A stretch of 64,000 nt of DNA from JAJCYK01 sp965224285 (lineage in GTDB: Bacteria; Bacteroidota; Bacteroidia; Cytophagales; Cyclobacteriaceae): assembly GCA_965224285.1 (NCBI GenBank), contig OZ245043.1:3038001-3102000 (forward strand). Reading direction: 5' to 3'. Shown here one piece after another: positions 25,979 through 34,373 of the stretch. The notes below the pieces were generated by a model. The model saw only the letters and a program-made list of their open reading frames with translations, did no database searches and was not told where the DNA came from. The number at the start of each line of letters is the position of its first letter. Position 1 is the stretch's first letter. Both the position numbers and the translations under genes were made by a program.

Positions 25979-26551
25979 CTAATCCTCCACCTCCACGATC
26001 ATCTCTATCTCCACTGCAATGTTTGATGGAAGAGCGCCCATTCCCACCGCCGATCTGGCGTGCTTGCCACGATCGCCAAATACCTCCACCATTAAATCGG
26101 AAAAGCCATTGACCACTTTAGGCTGATCGGCGAAATCAGGAGCGGAGTTTACCATACCCAACACTTTCACCACCCTTTTAACTTTATTTAGATCGCCTAG
26201 TTCGGCTTTTAATGCCGCCAATTGTTGAATGGCCGTTAGTCTGGCAGCCTCATAGCCCTGTTCGATAGTAAGATCCGCTCCCAGTTTACCGGTTATATAA
26301 TTACCATCAGACTGTAATGGTCCTTTCCCGGCAGTGAATATCAGGTTGCCGGTGCGGACGGTATTGACATAATTGGCCACCGGTGCGCCAACTTCCGGCA
26401 ATTCTATACCAAGAGATTGAATCTTGGCCTCCACATCCTGCGCCTGGGCCTGGGCTTCCAAGGTTTTAGCAGAAGCGGGCTCTTGCTCCTGCGAGCTTGG
26501 CTGGCAAAAACAAAGTATGGTAGTAGTTAACAGTAGGCAAAATGCTTTCAT
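25979..26551 (-). CDS. Exported RidA/YjgF-family lipoprotein
   Basis: 190 residues. MKAFCLLLTTTILCFCQPSSQ is a short lipoprotein-like signal, followed by an Ala/Gln-rich linker. The RidA domain (about 45-188) has NLIFTAGKGPLQSDG, the imine-deaminase Arg in HARSAVGMGALP, and AVEIEMIVEV. Classical RidA proteins hydrolyse 2-aminoacrylate-type enamines in the cytoplasm; the secreted form probably has another role. It lies 72 bases beyond the NRPS cluster end in the same direction. Confidence 0.85.
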   Translation of the reverse strand: MKAFCLLLTTTILCFCQPSSQEQEPASAKTLEAQAQAQDVEAKIQSLGIELPEVGAPVANYVNTVRTGNLIFTAGKGPLQSDGNYITGKLGADLTIEQGYEAARLTAIQQLAALKAELGDLNKVKRVVKVLGMVNSAPDFADQPKVVNGFSDLMVEVFGDRGKHARSAVGMGALPSNIAVEIEMIVEVED

Positions 26552-26623
26552 ATCTTCAGATTTGGTTAAAGAACAAGATATGAAAGTTTAGTCAGAAACC
26601 TAAACCCATCCCAATGTGCTATA

Positions 26624-29600
26624 CTATTTGTTATCATCCAGTATCCTGGCCAGCTCAGAGACCGTTGGATGCTCGAACAGTTGTCGCACGGTACAGACAA
26701 TCCCTTCATTTTTCATTCGGGAAACCAGTCTGATAGTGCTGAGTGAATCTGCTCCTAGTTTAAAAATACTGGTTTTTATATCCATCTCTTGCTGATTAAA
26801 AAACTCACTCCAAATCTGCACCAGATTTTTCTCCAGGGGAGAACCGGGTGGGGTATAGTTCATGGTCCGAGGTTTAGTCATCACTGGATCTGGTAATGCT
26901 AACCGATCGATCTTTCCGTTAGGAGTATAGAAAAACTCTTTTAGAACCTGAATGCCCGCCGGCACCATATAGTCGGGCAACTGGTCTCGGCATAACTTCA
27001 ACATCTCTTCTAATGGTGGCTGTCCCGGAGATAGAACGTAAGCCAGCAAATAATCATCCTGACCCCGGCTTACTCCAAGAACTAAGGCGCGCTCCACCAA
27101 TTGATGTTGTTCCAACACTTGTTCAATTTCCTTAGGTTCTATCCGGATACCCCTTATCTTAATCTGCTGATCTTTACGGCCTAAATATTCCAAGGTGCCA
27201 TTTGGCAGCCAACGCCCTAAGTCACCGCTTCGATACATTCTGTGGTATGGGACACCCTTTTCAAAGGGATTTGGGATAAAAGCTGAACCATTATCCTCAG
27301 CATTAACATATCCGGGTGATAGCCCTATACCACTTATATGGATCTCTCCAGGCACATTCACCGGAGTAGGTCGTGAATTACGATCAAGTATGTACACTTT
27401 GGTGTTATCAATTGGTCTTCCAATTGGGCAATGGTTTATGGGATGTTTGTGCTGATCAAAAATACTGGCGTCAATACTACACTCCGACATGCCATAAAAA
27501 TTCAACAATGAGGACTGGGGAAGGACTTCATCAAATTTTTTTATGGTGTCTTCATAAACCGCCTCTCCGCTTAGGGTCCAGTATTTGATGTGGGATAACT
27601 TTTTAAGTTTTTCAGGATATGCGGAAAGCAGGCTTAAAAAATAAGAGGGCACCATTACTATACGATAAATCCTATGATCCTGGAGGATGTCAAGCAATCC
27701 TTCTCCTTCCCTTACCTGTTCATCAGGTACCAGCAGCAGGGTAGCACCGCTAAGCAACGCACCCCAGATTTCCCATAGGTGGTCCACAAAATTGAGCGTG
27801 GTTTTCTGGCAAAACACTTCGTTTTCCTGGACGGGATAATTCCGCCACTGCCAGCTAAGTCGATTTAATAAGCCTTTCTCCGTTCCCAGCACCCCTTTAG
27901 GACGACCGGTACTACCTGAAGTATAGGACAGGTACAAATCCCGGTTTTCAACCGGGATAAAATCCCTTGGCGGCCTGTGGTAGTCGAAATTATCCAGAAA
28001 AATCTTCGGTACATCATTTGCAGGCAGGTCATTTTCCACTTGCTTAACGGTCATTAACCAACTGAGTCTGGAGTCGGAGATAATATATTCCAAACGTTGT
28101 TTAGGATATGTCGGATCCAGCGGGACATAGGTTGCTCCTGCAAGCACTGCAGCCGCTAGAGCTACAATCATGTCGAACGACCTGGGTATAGCAACCCCGA
28201 TCCTGGCCCCGCTCTTAAGACCCTGGCCACTCAAATGGCCGGCAATTATCGATGCTCTCCTGTAAAGTTCACCGTAACTCATCTTTTGTGATCCCATGAT
28301 GAGTGCGGGGTAGTGCACTTTATTGGAGGCTTGTTTCACCAAAAGAGTGGCTATGGTATCGTTGGTAACTAGTGGCCTATGGGTTTGATTCCATACTGTC
28401 ACTACCTCCTCATAGGTGGAGGGACACATCAGGGGCAATTGTTCAATGGGAAGCTGCCAATTATTGATAAAACAGTCCAGCACCTCGTTCAATTGACTCA
28501 ACAACAATTGAATGGTTTCCGGCTTATACCTGGAAGCATTAAACAGTGCTCGAACGATTATTGAATCAGTTGGAATTATCTCCAATACCAAAGGATAGTG
28601 CGAATATTCGGTAACATCGGTTACTTCCCACTGGAGGGCTGTCTGGGCCGAAGAGTCAGAAATAGGATAGTTCTCAAAAACCAGTACAGTTTCAAATAAG
28701 GAGGTTTTAGAATCAAGTTGACTACTTGATTTTATATCTGTAAGATAACTGTGTTGATAATCATACAACACCACCATTTGTTCCTGAATGGATCGCAGCC
28801 AATCAAAAACCTTATCTGATTGGTTAAACCGGACTCTTAGAGGTAAGGTAGTGATGAACATCCCTGCCATGCATTCATGAAATAGCTCCCTTGATCTCCC
28901 AGAAAGTGTTATTCCAAAAACAACGTCGTCAGAATTACCATATGCACTTAAGCATTGGGCCCAGGCTCCTTGAAATAGACTATTGAGGGTAATTCGACCA
29001 GATTTTGCGAATTCCCTTAACTGCTGGGAGAAGCCAGGGTTTAAATCGTATTCAATTTTCTCATACTTAGGATCTACCTGTGGATCCGCAAAGTCGTCCG
29101 GTATATTGGTAGGCGTAAAAAATCCCTTTAGGGCCTGCTCCCAATACAATTTCGCCGACTGGCGATCCTGGCTTTGTAACCATGCCACGTGATCTTTAAA
29201 TGGAATGGCCTGGGGGAGTTCAACCGGCTTTTCTGACAATAAACCCTCATAGATTGCTGCCACCTCATGGCGAATAGTATTAAAGGACCAACCATCTAAA
29301 AGTATATGATGGGAATGCCAGATGAAGTGGGCTTTACCTGGTGATAAGATTGACAGATAGATCCGAAAAACCGGAGCTTTTTTAAGACTTATGGCCGTTT
29401 GTTGAAGTTTCAGCGCCTGTCCTGAAATATGTTGCTGCTGTTCCTCCGGAGATTTAAGGGTCAAGTCCGTTACTTCTATAGGTAATGATACCTGTTCCCT
29501 GACCACTTGAAGTGGTTGTTTGGTACCCTCCCAAAGAAATAGGGTTCTCAGAATAGGGTGTCGCTCCATCACCTGTTTCCAGGATTCCCGAAAAGCAGAT

Positions 29601-29755
29601 TCATCAAAAGTACCCCTTAACTCAAAATTAAGCTGTACCAGGTATGATGGATTTGAGGGGTCTTGAAGGTAGTGGAATAACATGCCTTCTTGTGCAGGTG
29701 TGAGAGGATAGATATCCTGCACATTTTCCAGATTTTTTCTTGAACTAGTCCTCAT
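26624..29755 (-). CDS. NRPS, terminal elongation module C-A-PCP
   Basis: About 1043 residues; the preferred start at 29755 overlaps the upstream gene by 11 bases. Condensation domain: YPLTPAQEGMLFH (about 15-27), the sequence type usual for D-donor (DCL) domains, and catalytic HHILLDGWS near 149. Adenylation domain: YTSGSTGRPKG near 611, A5 written YGMSE instead of YGPTE, and GKIDRLALP at A10. The A4 segment FVDHLWE gives pocket residues by eye V, D, W and so on, so the substrate is not predicted. Carrier domain: LGADSLSTIRL, Ser near 1002. The protein ends right after the carrier with no thioesterase or reductase. A DCL-type domain fits the E domain at the end of the previous protein. Confidence 0.93.
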   Translation of the reverse strand: MRTSSRKNLENVQDIYPLTPAQEGMLFHYLQDPSNPSYLVQLNFELRGTFDESAFRESWKQVMERHPILRTLFLWEGTKQPLQVVREQVSLPIEVTDLTLKSPEEQQQHISGQALKLQQTAISLKKAPVFRIYLSILSPGKAHFIWHSHHILLDGWSFNTIRHEVAAIYEGLLSEKPVELPQAIPFKDHVAWLQSQDRQSAKLYWEQALKGFFTPTNIPDDFADPQVDPKYEKIEYDLNPGFSQQLREFAKSGRITLNSLFQGAWAQCLSAYGNSDDVVFGITLSGRSRELFHECMAGMFITTLPLRVRFNQSDKVFDWLRSIQEQMVVLYDYQHSYLTDIKSSSQLDSKTSLFETVLVFENYPISDSSAQTALQWEVTDVTEYSHYPLVLEIIPTDSIIVRALFNASRYKPETIQLLLSQLNEVLDCFINNWQLPIEQLPLMCPSTYEEVVTVWNQTHRPLVTNDTIATLLVKQASNKVHYPALIMGSQKMSYGELYRRASIIAGHLSGQGLKSGARIGVAIPRSFDMIVALAAAVLAGATYVPLDPTYPKQRLEYIISDSRLSWLMTVKQVENDLPANDVPKIFLDNFDYHRPPRDFIPVENRDLYLSYTSGSTGRPKGVLGTEKGLLNRLSWQWRNYPVQENEVFCQKTTLNFVDHLWEIWGALLSGATLLLVPDEQVREGEGLLDILQDHRIYRIVMVPSYFLSLLSAYPEKLKKLSHIKYWTLSGEAVYEDTIKKFDEVLPQSSLLNFYGMSECSIDASIFDQHKHPINHCPIGRPIDNTKVYILDRNSRPTPVNVPGEIHISGIGLSPGYVNAEDNGSAFIPNPFEKGVPYHRMYRSGDLGRWLPNGTLEYLGRKDQQIKIRGIRIEPKEIEQVLEQHQLVERALVLGVSRGQDDYLLAYVLSPGQPPLEEMLKLCRDQLPDYMVPAGIQVLKEFFYTPNGKIDRLALPDPVMTKPRTMNYTPPGSPLEKNLVQIWSEFFNQQEMDIKTSIFKLGADSLSTIRLVSRMKNEGIVCTVRQLFEHPTVSELARILDDNK

Positions 29756-32700
29756 CCCCCAGTAGGTCTGAGATAATCCCCAGCTGGTTTTCATCCAGGT
29801 CTATCAAATCGAATGACTGTGCGGGCTTATCTTTTGCATAATTGTTCAATTTGATCAATTCCTTAATTCTGTTTTGGAAAAACTTCCACATTCTGTCCCT
29901 AAGATCTTGGCCCACATTATCTCTGGCAAACTCCCATTTTACCGTTAATTTACCCCCTACGGAATAGGCCAGGATAGCCAGACTGCTAAATTGAGGCTGT
30001 ACCTCCATGCTCAATGAAACCGGCTCAACTATCCGGTACCAGTCTGTCTCCGCATGGTTTATATCAAGGTTACCCAGATAATTAAACCAGATATCTGGCT
30101 CCATCTGGTTCACCAATTTCCCTTGCTTTTTAATGTATCGATACAGACCATAAGTTAACCCATTATCAGGGCGATTGTTTAAGGTCTGCTTAACCTCCCG
30201 TAAAGAAACGATGCTGTCATCCGGATTGGTCAATATCAATCTAAGGGGATAATGAATGGTAAACCAACCCACACTGTTGGATAGATCTACATTATCGAAC
30301 AATTCAGAATAACGGCCATGGCCTTCCATCATAACATCAAATGAATCCCAATTCAAAACCTCAATGAACGTCTGAGCCAATGCAGTAAGTAATAATACTT
30401 CGACCGCAGATTTCATCTGTCCGGAGTTTTGATTAGGATTTGAGGATATTTTTTGATCGCTGGTAAATATCTTTTCATCAAAGCCCGACTGGTGAGGGCG
30501 CGATTCCGCTAGCTGGTGAAAGCGGCTTTCTATCACCCAGTTTTCAGCAGAGCCTGCGGAGTATTCTTTGATCAATCCTACCCAGTGTTTAAAAGAAGTA
30601 GTGGGTTGGCTCAATTGCAGCTCCGTTCCTTTCTCTAAGTGATCATAAGCACCATGCAAATCTTCCAGGACAGTGGTCCAGGACACAGTATCAATTACCA
30701 AATGATGAATAGCGATCATCAACTTAGGTGGGCTATTCCCCAGGAATAATCCACAACTCACCAAGGGTCCCTGGTGTATATCGATAGTCCGATGAACTTC
30801 CAGGGCTAAACTTTTCAAGCAGTACGGGTCCTGATAATTCTGGCTTTTGTCCCTGATAAATTTCTTAAAGGAGAGCGCCATTCCAGATGAGGGGATCTCT
30901 TGCATCCATTTACCCTGATCCTGGATGAATTTTGACTTTAAAACCGCATGGTGGTCTATTACTATTTTAATGGCAGATTTAAGTAGTGCTGCGTCTACCT
31001 CAGACTTAAACTCCAGCCATATATATTGATTCCAATGATCAGGATCTTTCCACTGCCCCTGAAGAAACCATTGTTGGATGGGTGATACCTCAAAGATTCC
31101 AGTGTATTCCTCCTCAACCACAGTATGCGAACCCAATACCGCTACTTCTGCCAATTCTGCGATAGTATGCAATTTCTGCATTTGCTGTGGAGTAATTAAC
31201 AAATCTTTTTTTCGAGCCTTGGCTATGATTTGCATACTGCTGATTGAATCTCCTCCCAAATCATAGAAGTTTTCCCGAATGCCAATTTCAGAGGACCCTA
31301 AAACTTCCGTCCAAACCTGATGTAAAAGTTCTTCTTTAGGATTTCGCGGAGCCTGCAGTTCAGAAACCTCCACCACCTCTGGAACCTCCAGGGCCTCACG
31401 ATCAATCTTTCCATTGGGCGTCAGCGGCATCTTGCCTACTTCTACCCAGTCTTGTGGGATCATGTATGCCGGCATCCGCAGATTTAAAAATTGTCGGATG
31501 TCGCTAGAGTCGAGTTTGCTTTTAGTGGTGTAGTAGGCTATGATTCTGGAGTCCGATCTGCCATATCCATGTTGATCTGCTATTTTGCAGACGGCTGTAA
31601 CTATACCTGGATATTCTCGCAAGTGGGATTCTATCTCCTCTAACTCTACCCGGTGCCCTCTGACTTTAACCTGATTATCCACCCGGCCCATGAAAATGAG
31701 GTCCCCGGAAGGATCCCATCTTACCAGGTCTCCACTTGCATAAAATCGCTTTTCAACCTCCGGTTCAATTTTAATCTGTTTAAAATTCTCGGCGGTCTGA
31801 ACATCATCGTTTAAATATCCCTGGGCTATGCCTTGCCCTCCAATGTACAATTCACCCGGTATTCCTATTGGCGCCAGTTTGCCGTCCGCATCCAAAACTC
31901 TGGTAACTGCGCTGGGGATAGCGTTACCAATAGGCACCTCATGCCTACCAGATATTCCATCAACCGAATAAACATGGCTCCATACGGTAGCCTCGGTAGG
32001 CCCGTATTCATTATACAACTCACAGTGGTTGAGTTTTTCATAATGCAGGTTGACCAACTCCGGAAAACAAGGTTCTCCAGCCACTATGACTACCTGTAGT
32101 GAGTTCATCTGCTGCCCTTCTGATTCCTGCAACATCATGAGGTACAGTGACGGAAGCGCGAGCAGGTGGGTTACATTCTCCTCCGATATAATCTTAAGCA
32201 ATTGAATAACATCTTGACTTTCAGTGGTTTCTGGAATCACAAATTTACCCCCCAAGGATAAGGTCCAAAAAACTCCTGCCATCGAACTATCGAAGCTAAA
32301 GGAAGAAAGTAATAAAAAGCAGGACACTTTTTTTTGATAATACCGATGCCTGGAAAGGGTAGACGCCAATAGATTCTCATGGGAAATCATCACACCTTTG
32401 GGGCTACCTGTTGAACCCGATGTATAAATTATATACGCAAGATCATCAGGTCCAAATACCGTTGTTGGTTGATGGCTATTATCTCCAGCCAGCTCCAGCA
32501 TCTCCTTTGCCTTAATCACTGATATGGAGGCTGGGTGCTCTGGAACCGGTTGATCTCCTATATCGATGATCAAACTTAAATCAGAGTGTTCGATCATATG
32601 GACGATCCTGGATTCTGGATACTCGCGGTCTATCGGTATATACACACACCCGGAACGCAAAATGCCGAGCATTACGGCTAATAACTCCGGAGATCGTTCA

Positions 32701-34373
32701 GTCAATACTCCGATTCTGGAACCTTTGACTAGGGATTGATTTTTCAAGTATTCCGATATCTGCAACGACCTGGAGTCCAACTGCCGGTAGCTCAATCGCT
32801 TATCGGAACAAATTACCGCCGGGCTATCAGGACATTCCTGGGATACTTCTGAAATCAGTTCTGGCAATAGTTTCCCAGTTTGAAAATATAGCTCGGGCTT
32901 ACCCCAATCGCTGGTCAATTTGTTTAACTCTTCTGATCCAAGGAATGGGTAATCCTTAAGTAATTGATCAGGGTCGTTCAGAATATCTTTAAGGATAGTA
33001 TTGAAGTGGCCAAAAATTCTGCTGATGGTTTCAGGTGAGAACAGACTGCTTTTATATTCGATGGCAAAACTGATCTGCTGGGAATCCTCAAACAAGAAGA
33101 AGGTAAGATCAAACTTGGAAACCCCTGGTTCCACCGGGATAGGTTGGAAGTTTAATCCAGCTAGTTTACCTGTATACTCTGCTGATCCGTTGACATAGAT
33201 AAACATTACCTGGAATAAAGGAGTAATAGAGGGATCTCTCACCGGATTCAACTCCTCCACCAATTTTTCAAAAGGAAGGTCCTGATTGGCAAGGGCCTGC
33301 AAAACTGTCTGCTTTACCTTTTGAAGGAGGTCCCTGAAGGTAATGCTTTTATCCCTGAGGTCAGTTCGTATTACCAGGGTATTCAAAAACAGTCCGATCA
33401 ACGATTGTACTTCCGGCCTTGCTCGGTTGGCAACAGGGGTACCTACCCAAATTTCTTCGTGGTTGCCATACCTATAAAGCAAGGCTTTAAACACACTTAA
33501 AAACAGCATAAACGGTGAATAATCGTTATTCTGCTGGTAGAAGGTCTGTAATTGTTCAAATGTTTCCCGAGGAAGTTCCTGTCGTTGGAATCCTCCTCTA
33601 TAATCAATTTCGTGACTGCGAGGTCTATCAAAAGGAAGTTGTATTATGGGAGCCTTCCCCTGCAGTTTTTTCCTCCAATAATTCATTTGAGAATTGAACT
33701 TTCCCTGCTCAAAGACCTTACGTTGCCAATGAGCATAATCCGTATACTGAACCGCAAGGGGTGATAGTGAAGGTGCTCGGGAGGTATAGAAGGCATTTAA
33801 CTCCTTCCAGAAAATTTCTGTGGAAAACTCATCCGATATCAGGTGATGCACCGTTTGGATCAATATATGCCGGCGGGGCTCCAGCACTATTATTTTCAGC
33901 CGAATGAGCGGGCCAGCGGCCAAATTGAAAGGTTTCCGTATCTCTTCGTTTATAAGCTTGTCTTTCTTTAGCTCAATATCGGTTTGAGCTGAAATATCTA
34001 CTATCTCAATGGTATAATGGTCAATTTGTGCCAATGAAGGATGAATCTCCTCATCCACTTCAATAAACCTGGTTCTTAAGCTTTCCTGGCGCATTATCAC
34101 CTGATTAAAAGCCGCTTCAAGACGATCAACATCTAACTCTCCTACAACCTCCCATGCCCCGGGCACATGAAAAAGAGGAGAATCAGGATGCAATTGTAAC
34201 ATGTACCAAAATCGCTGCTGTGCAAAGGACAAGCGCGCCTGTACCCTGGATGGCAACACCGGAATACTATCTGAACTAAAGACTCGTTTCCCCTGAATCC
34301 GACGGGCCAGTAACTGCTTCCTGGCCTCTGACAAGGCTTCCCTTCTTTGTCGATTTCGATCGTTTTGATTCAT
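29745..34373 (-). CDS. NRPS, module C-A-PCP-E (D-amino-acid incorporating)
   Basis: 1542 residues. Condensation domain (about 45-480) with LSFAQQRFWYML and HHLISDEFS near 175, where the Gly of HHxxxDG is Glu. Adenylation domain (about 500-990) with YTSGSTGSPKG, NEYGPTEAT and NGKIDREAL; pocket residues by eye D,S,A,A,I,A,E,V,W, not matched to a known substrate. Carrier domain LGGDSISSMQI (Ser near 1043), the GGDS form typical before epimerases. Epimerization domain (about 1078-1500): SPIQQWFLQGQW, HHLVIDTVSW near 1222 (Thr replacing the usual Gly), SVGWFTIHYPLRL, YGLYRYI, FNYLGNLD. The product of this module is expected to be a D residue. Starts four bases inside the previous gene. Confidence 0.94.
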   Translation of the reverse strand: MNQNDRNRQRREALSEARKQLLARRIQGKRVFSSDSIPVLPSRVQARLSFAQQRFWYMLQLHPDSPLFHVPGAWEVVGELDVDRLEAAFNQVIMRQESLRTRFIEVDEEIHPSLAQIDHYTIEIVDISAQTDIELKKDKLINEEIRKPFNLAAGPLIRLKIIVLEPRRHILIQTVHHLISDEFSTEIFWKELNAFYTSRAPSLSPLAVQYTDYAHWQRKVFEQGKFNSQMNYWRKKLQGKAPIIQLPFDRPRSHEIDYRGGFQRQELPRETFEQLQTFYQQNNDYSPFMLFLSVFKALLYRYGNHEEIWVGTPVANRARPEVQSLIGLFLNTLVIRTDLRDKSITFRDLLQKVKQTVLQALANQDLPFEKLVEELNPVRDPSITPLFQVMFIYVNGSAEYTGKLAGLNFQPIPVEPGVSKFDLTFFLFEDSQQISFAIEYKSSLFSPETISRIFGHFNTILKDILNDPDQLLKDYPFLGSEELNKLTSDWGKPELYFQTGKLLPELISEVSQECPDSPAVICSDKRLSYRQLDSRSLQISEYLKNQSLVKGSRIGVLTERSPELLAVMLGILRSGCVYIPIDREYPESRIVHMIEHSDLSLIIDIGDQPVPEHPASISVIKAKEMLELAGDNSHQPTTVFGPDDLAYIIYTSGSTGSPKGVMISHENLLASTLSRHRYYQKKVSCFLLLSSFSFDSSMAGVFWTLSLGGKFVIPETTESQDVIQLLKIISEENVTHLLALPSLYLMMLQESEGQQMNSLQVVIVAGEPCFPELVNLHYEKLNHCELYNEYGPTEATVWSHVYSVDGISGRHEVPIGNAIPSAVTRVLDADGKLAPIGIPGELYIGGQGIAQGYLNDDVQTAENFKQIKIEPEVEKRFYASGDLVRWDPSGDLIFMGRVDNQVKVRGHRVELEEIESHLREYPGIVTAVCKIADQHGYGRSDSRIIAYYTTKSKLDSSDIRQFLNLRMPAYMIPQDWVEVGKMPLTPNGKIDREALEVPEVVEVSELQAPRNPKEELLHQVWTEVLGSSEIGIRENFYDLGGDSISSMQIIAKARKKDLLITPQQMQKLHTIAELAEVAVLGSHTVVEEEYTGIFEVSPIQQWFLQGQWKDPDHWNQYIWLEFKSEVDAALLKSAIKIVIDHHAVLKSKFIQDQGKWMQEIPSSGMALSFKKFIRDKSQNYQDPYCLKSLALEVHRTIDIHQGPLVSCGLFLGNSPPKLMIAIHHLVIDTVSWTTVLEDLHGAYDHLEKGTELQLSQPTTSFKHWVGLIKEYSAGSAENWVIESRFHQLAESRPHQSGFDEKIFTSDQKISSNPNQNSGQMKSAVEVLLLTALAQTFIEVLNWDSFDVMMEGHGRYSELFDNVDLSNSVGWFTIHYPLRLILTNPDDSIVSLREVKQTLNNRPDNGLTYGLYRYIKKQGKLVNQMEPDIWFNYLGNLDINHAETDWYRIVEPVSLSMEVQPQFSSLAILAYSVGGKLTVKWEFARDNVGQDLRDRMWKFFQNRIKELIKLNNYAKDKPAQSFDLIDLDENQLGIISDLLGDED

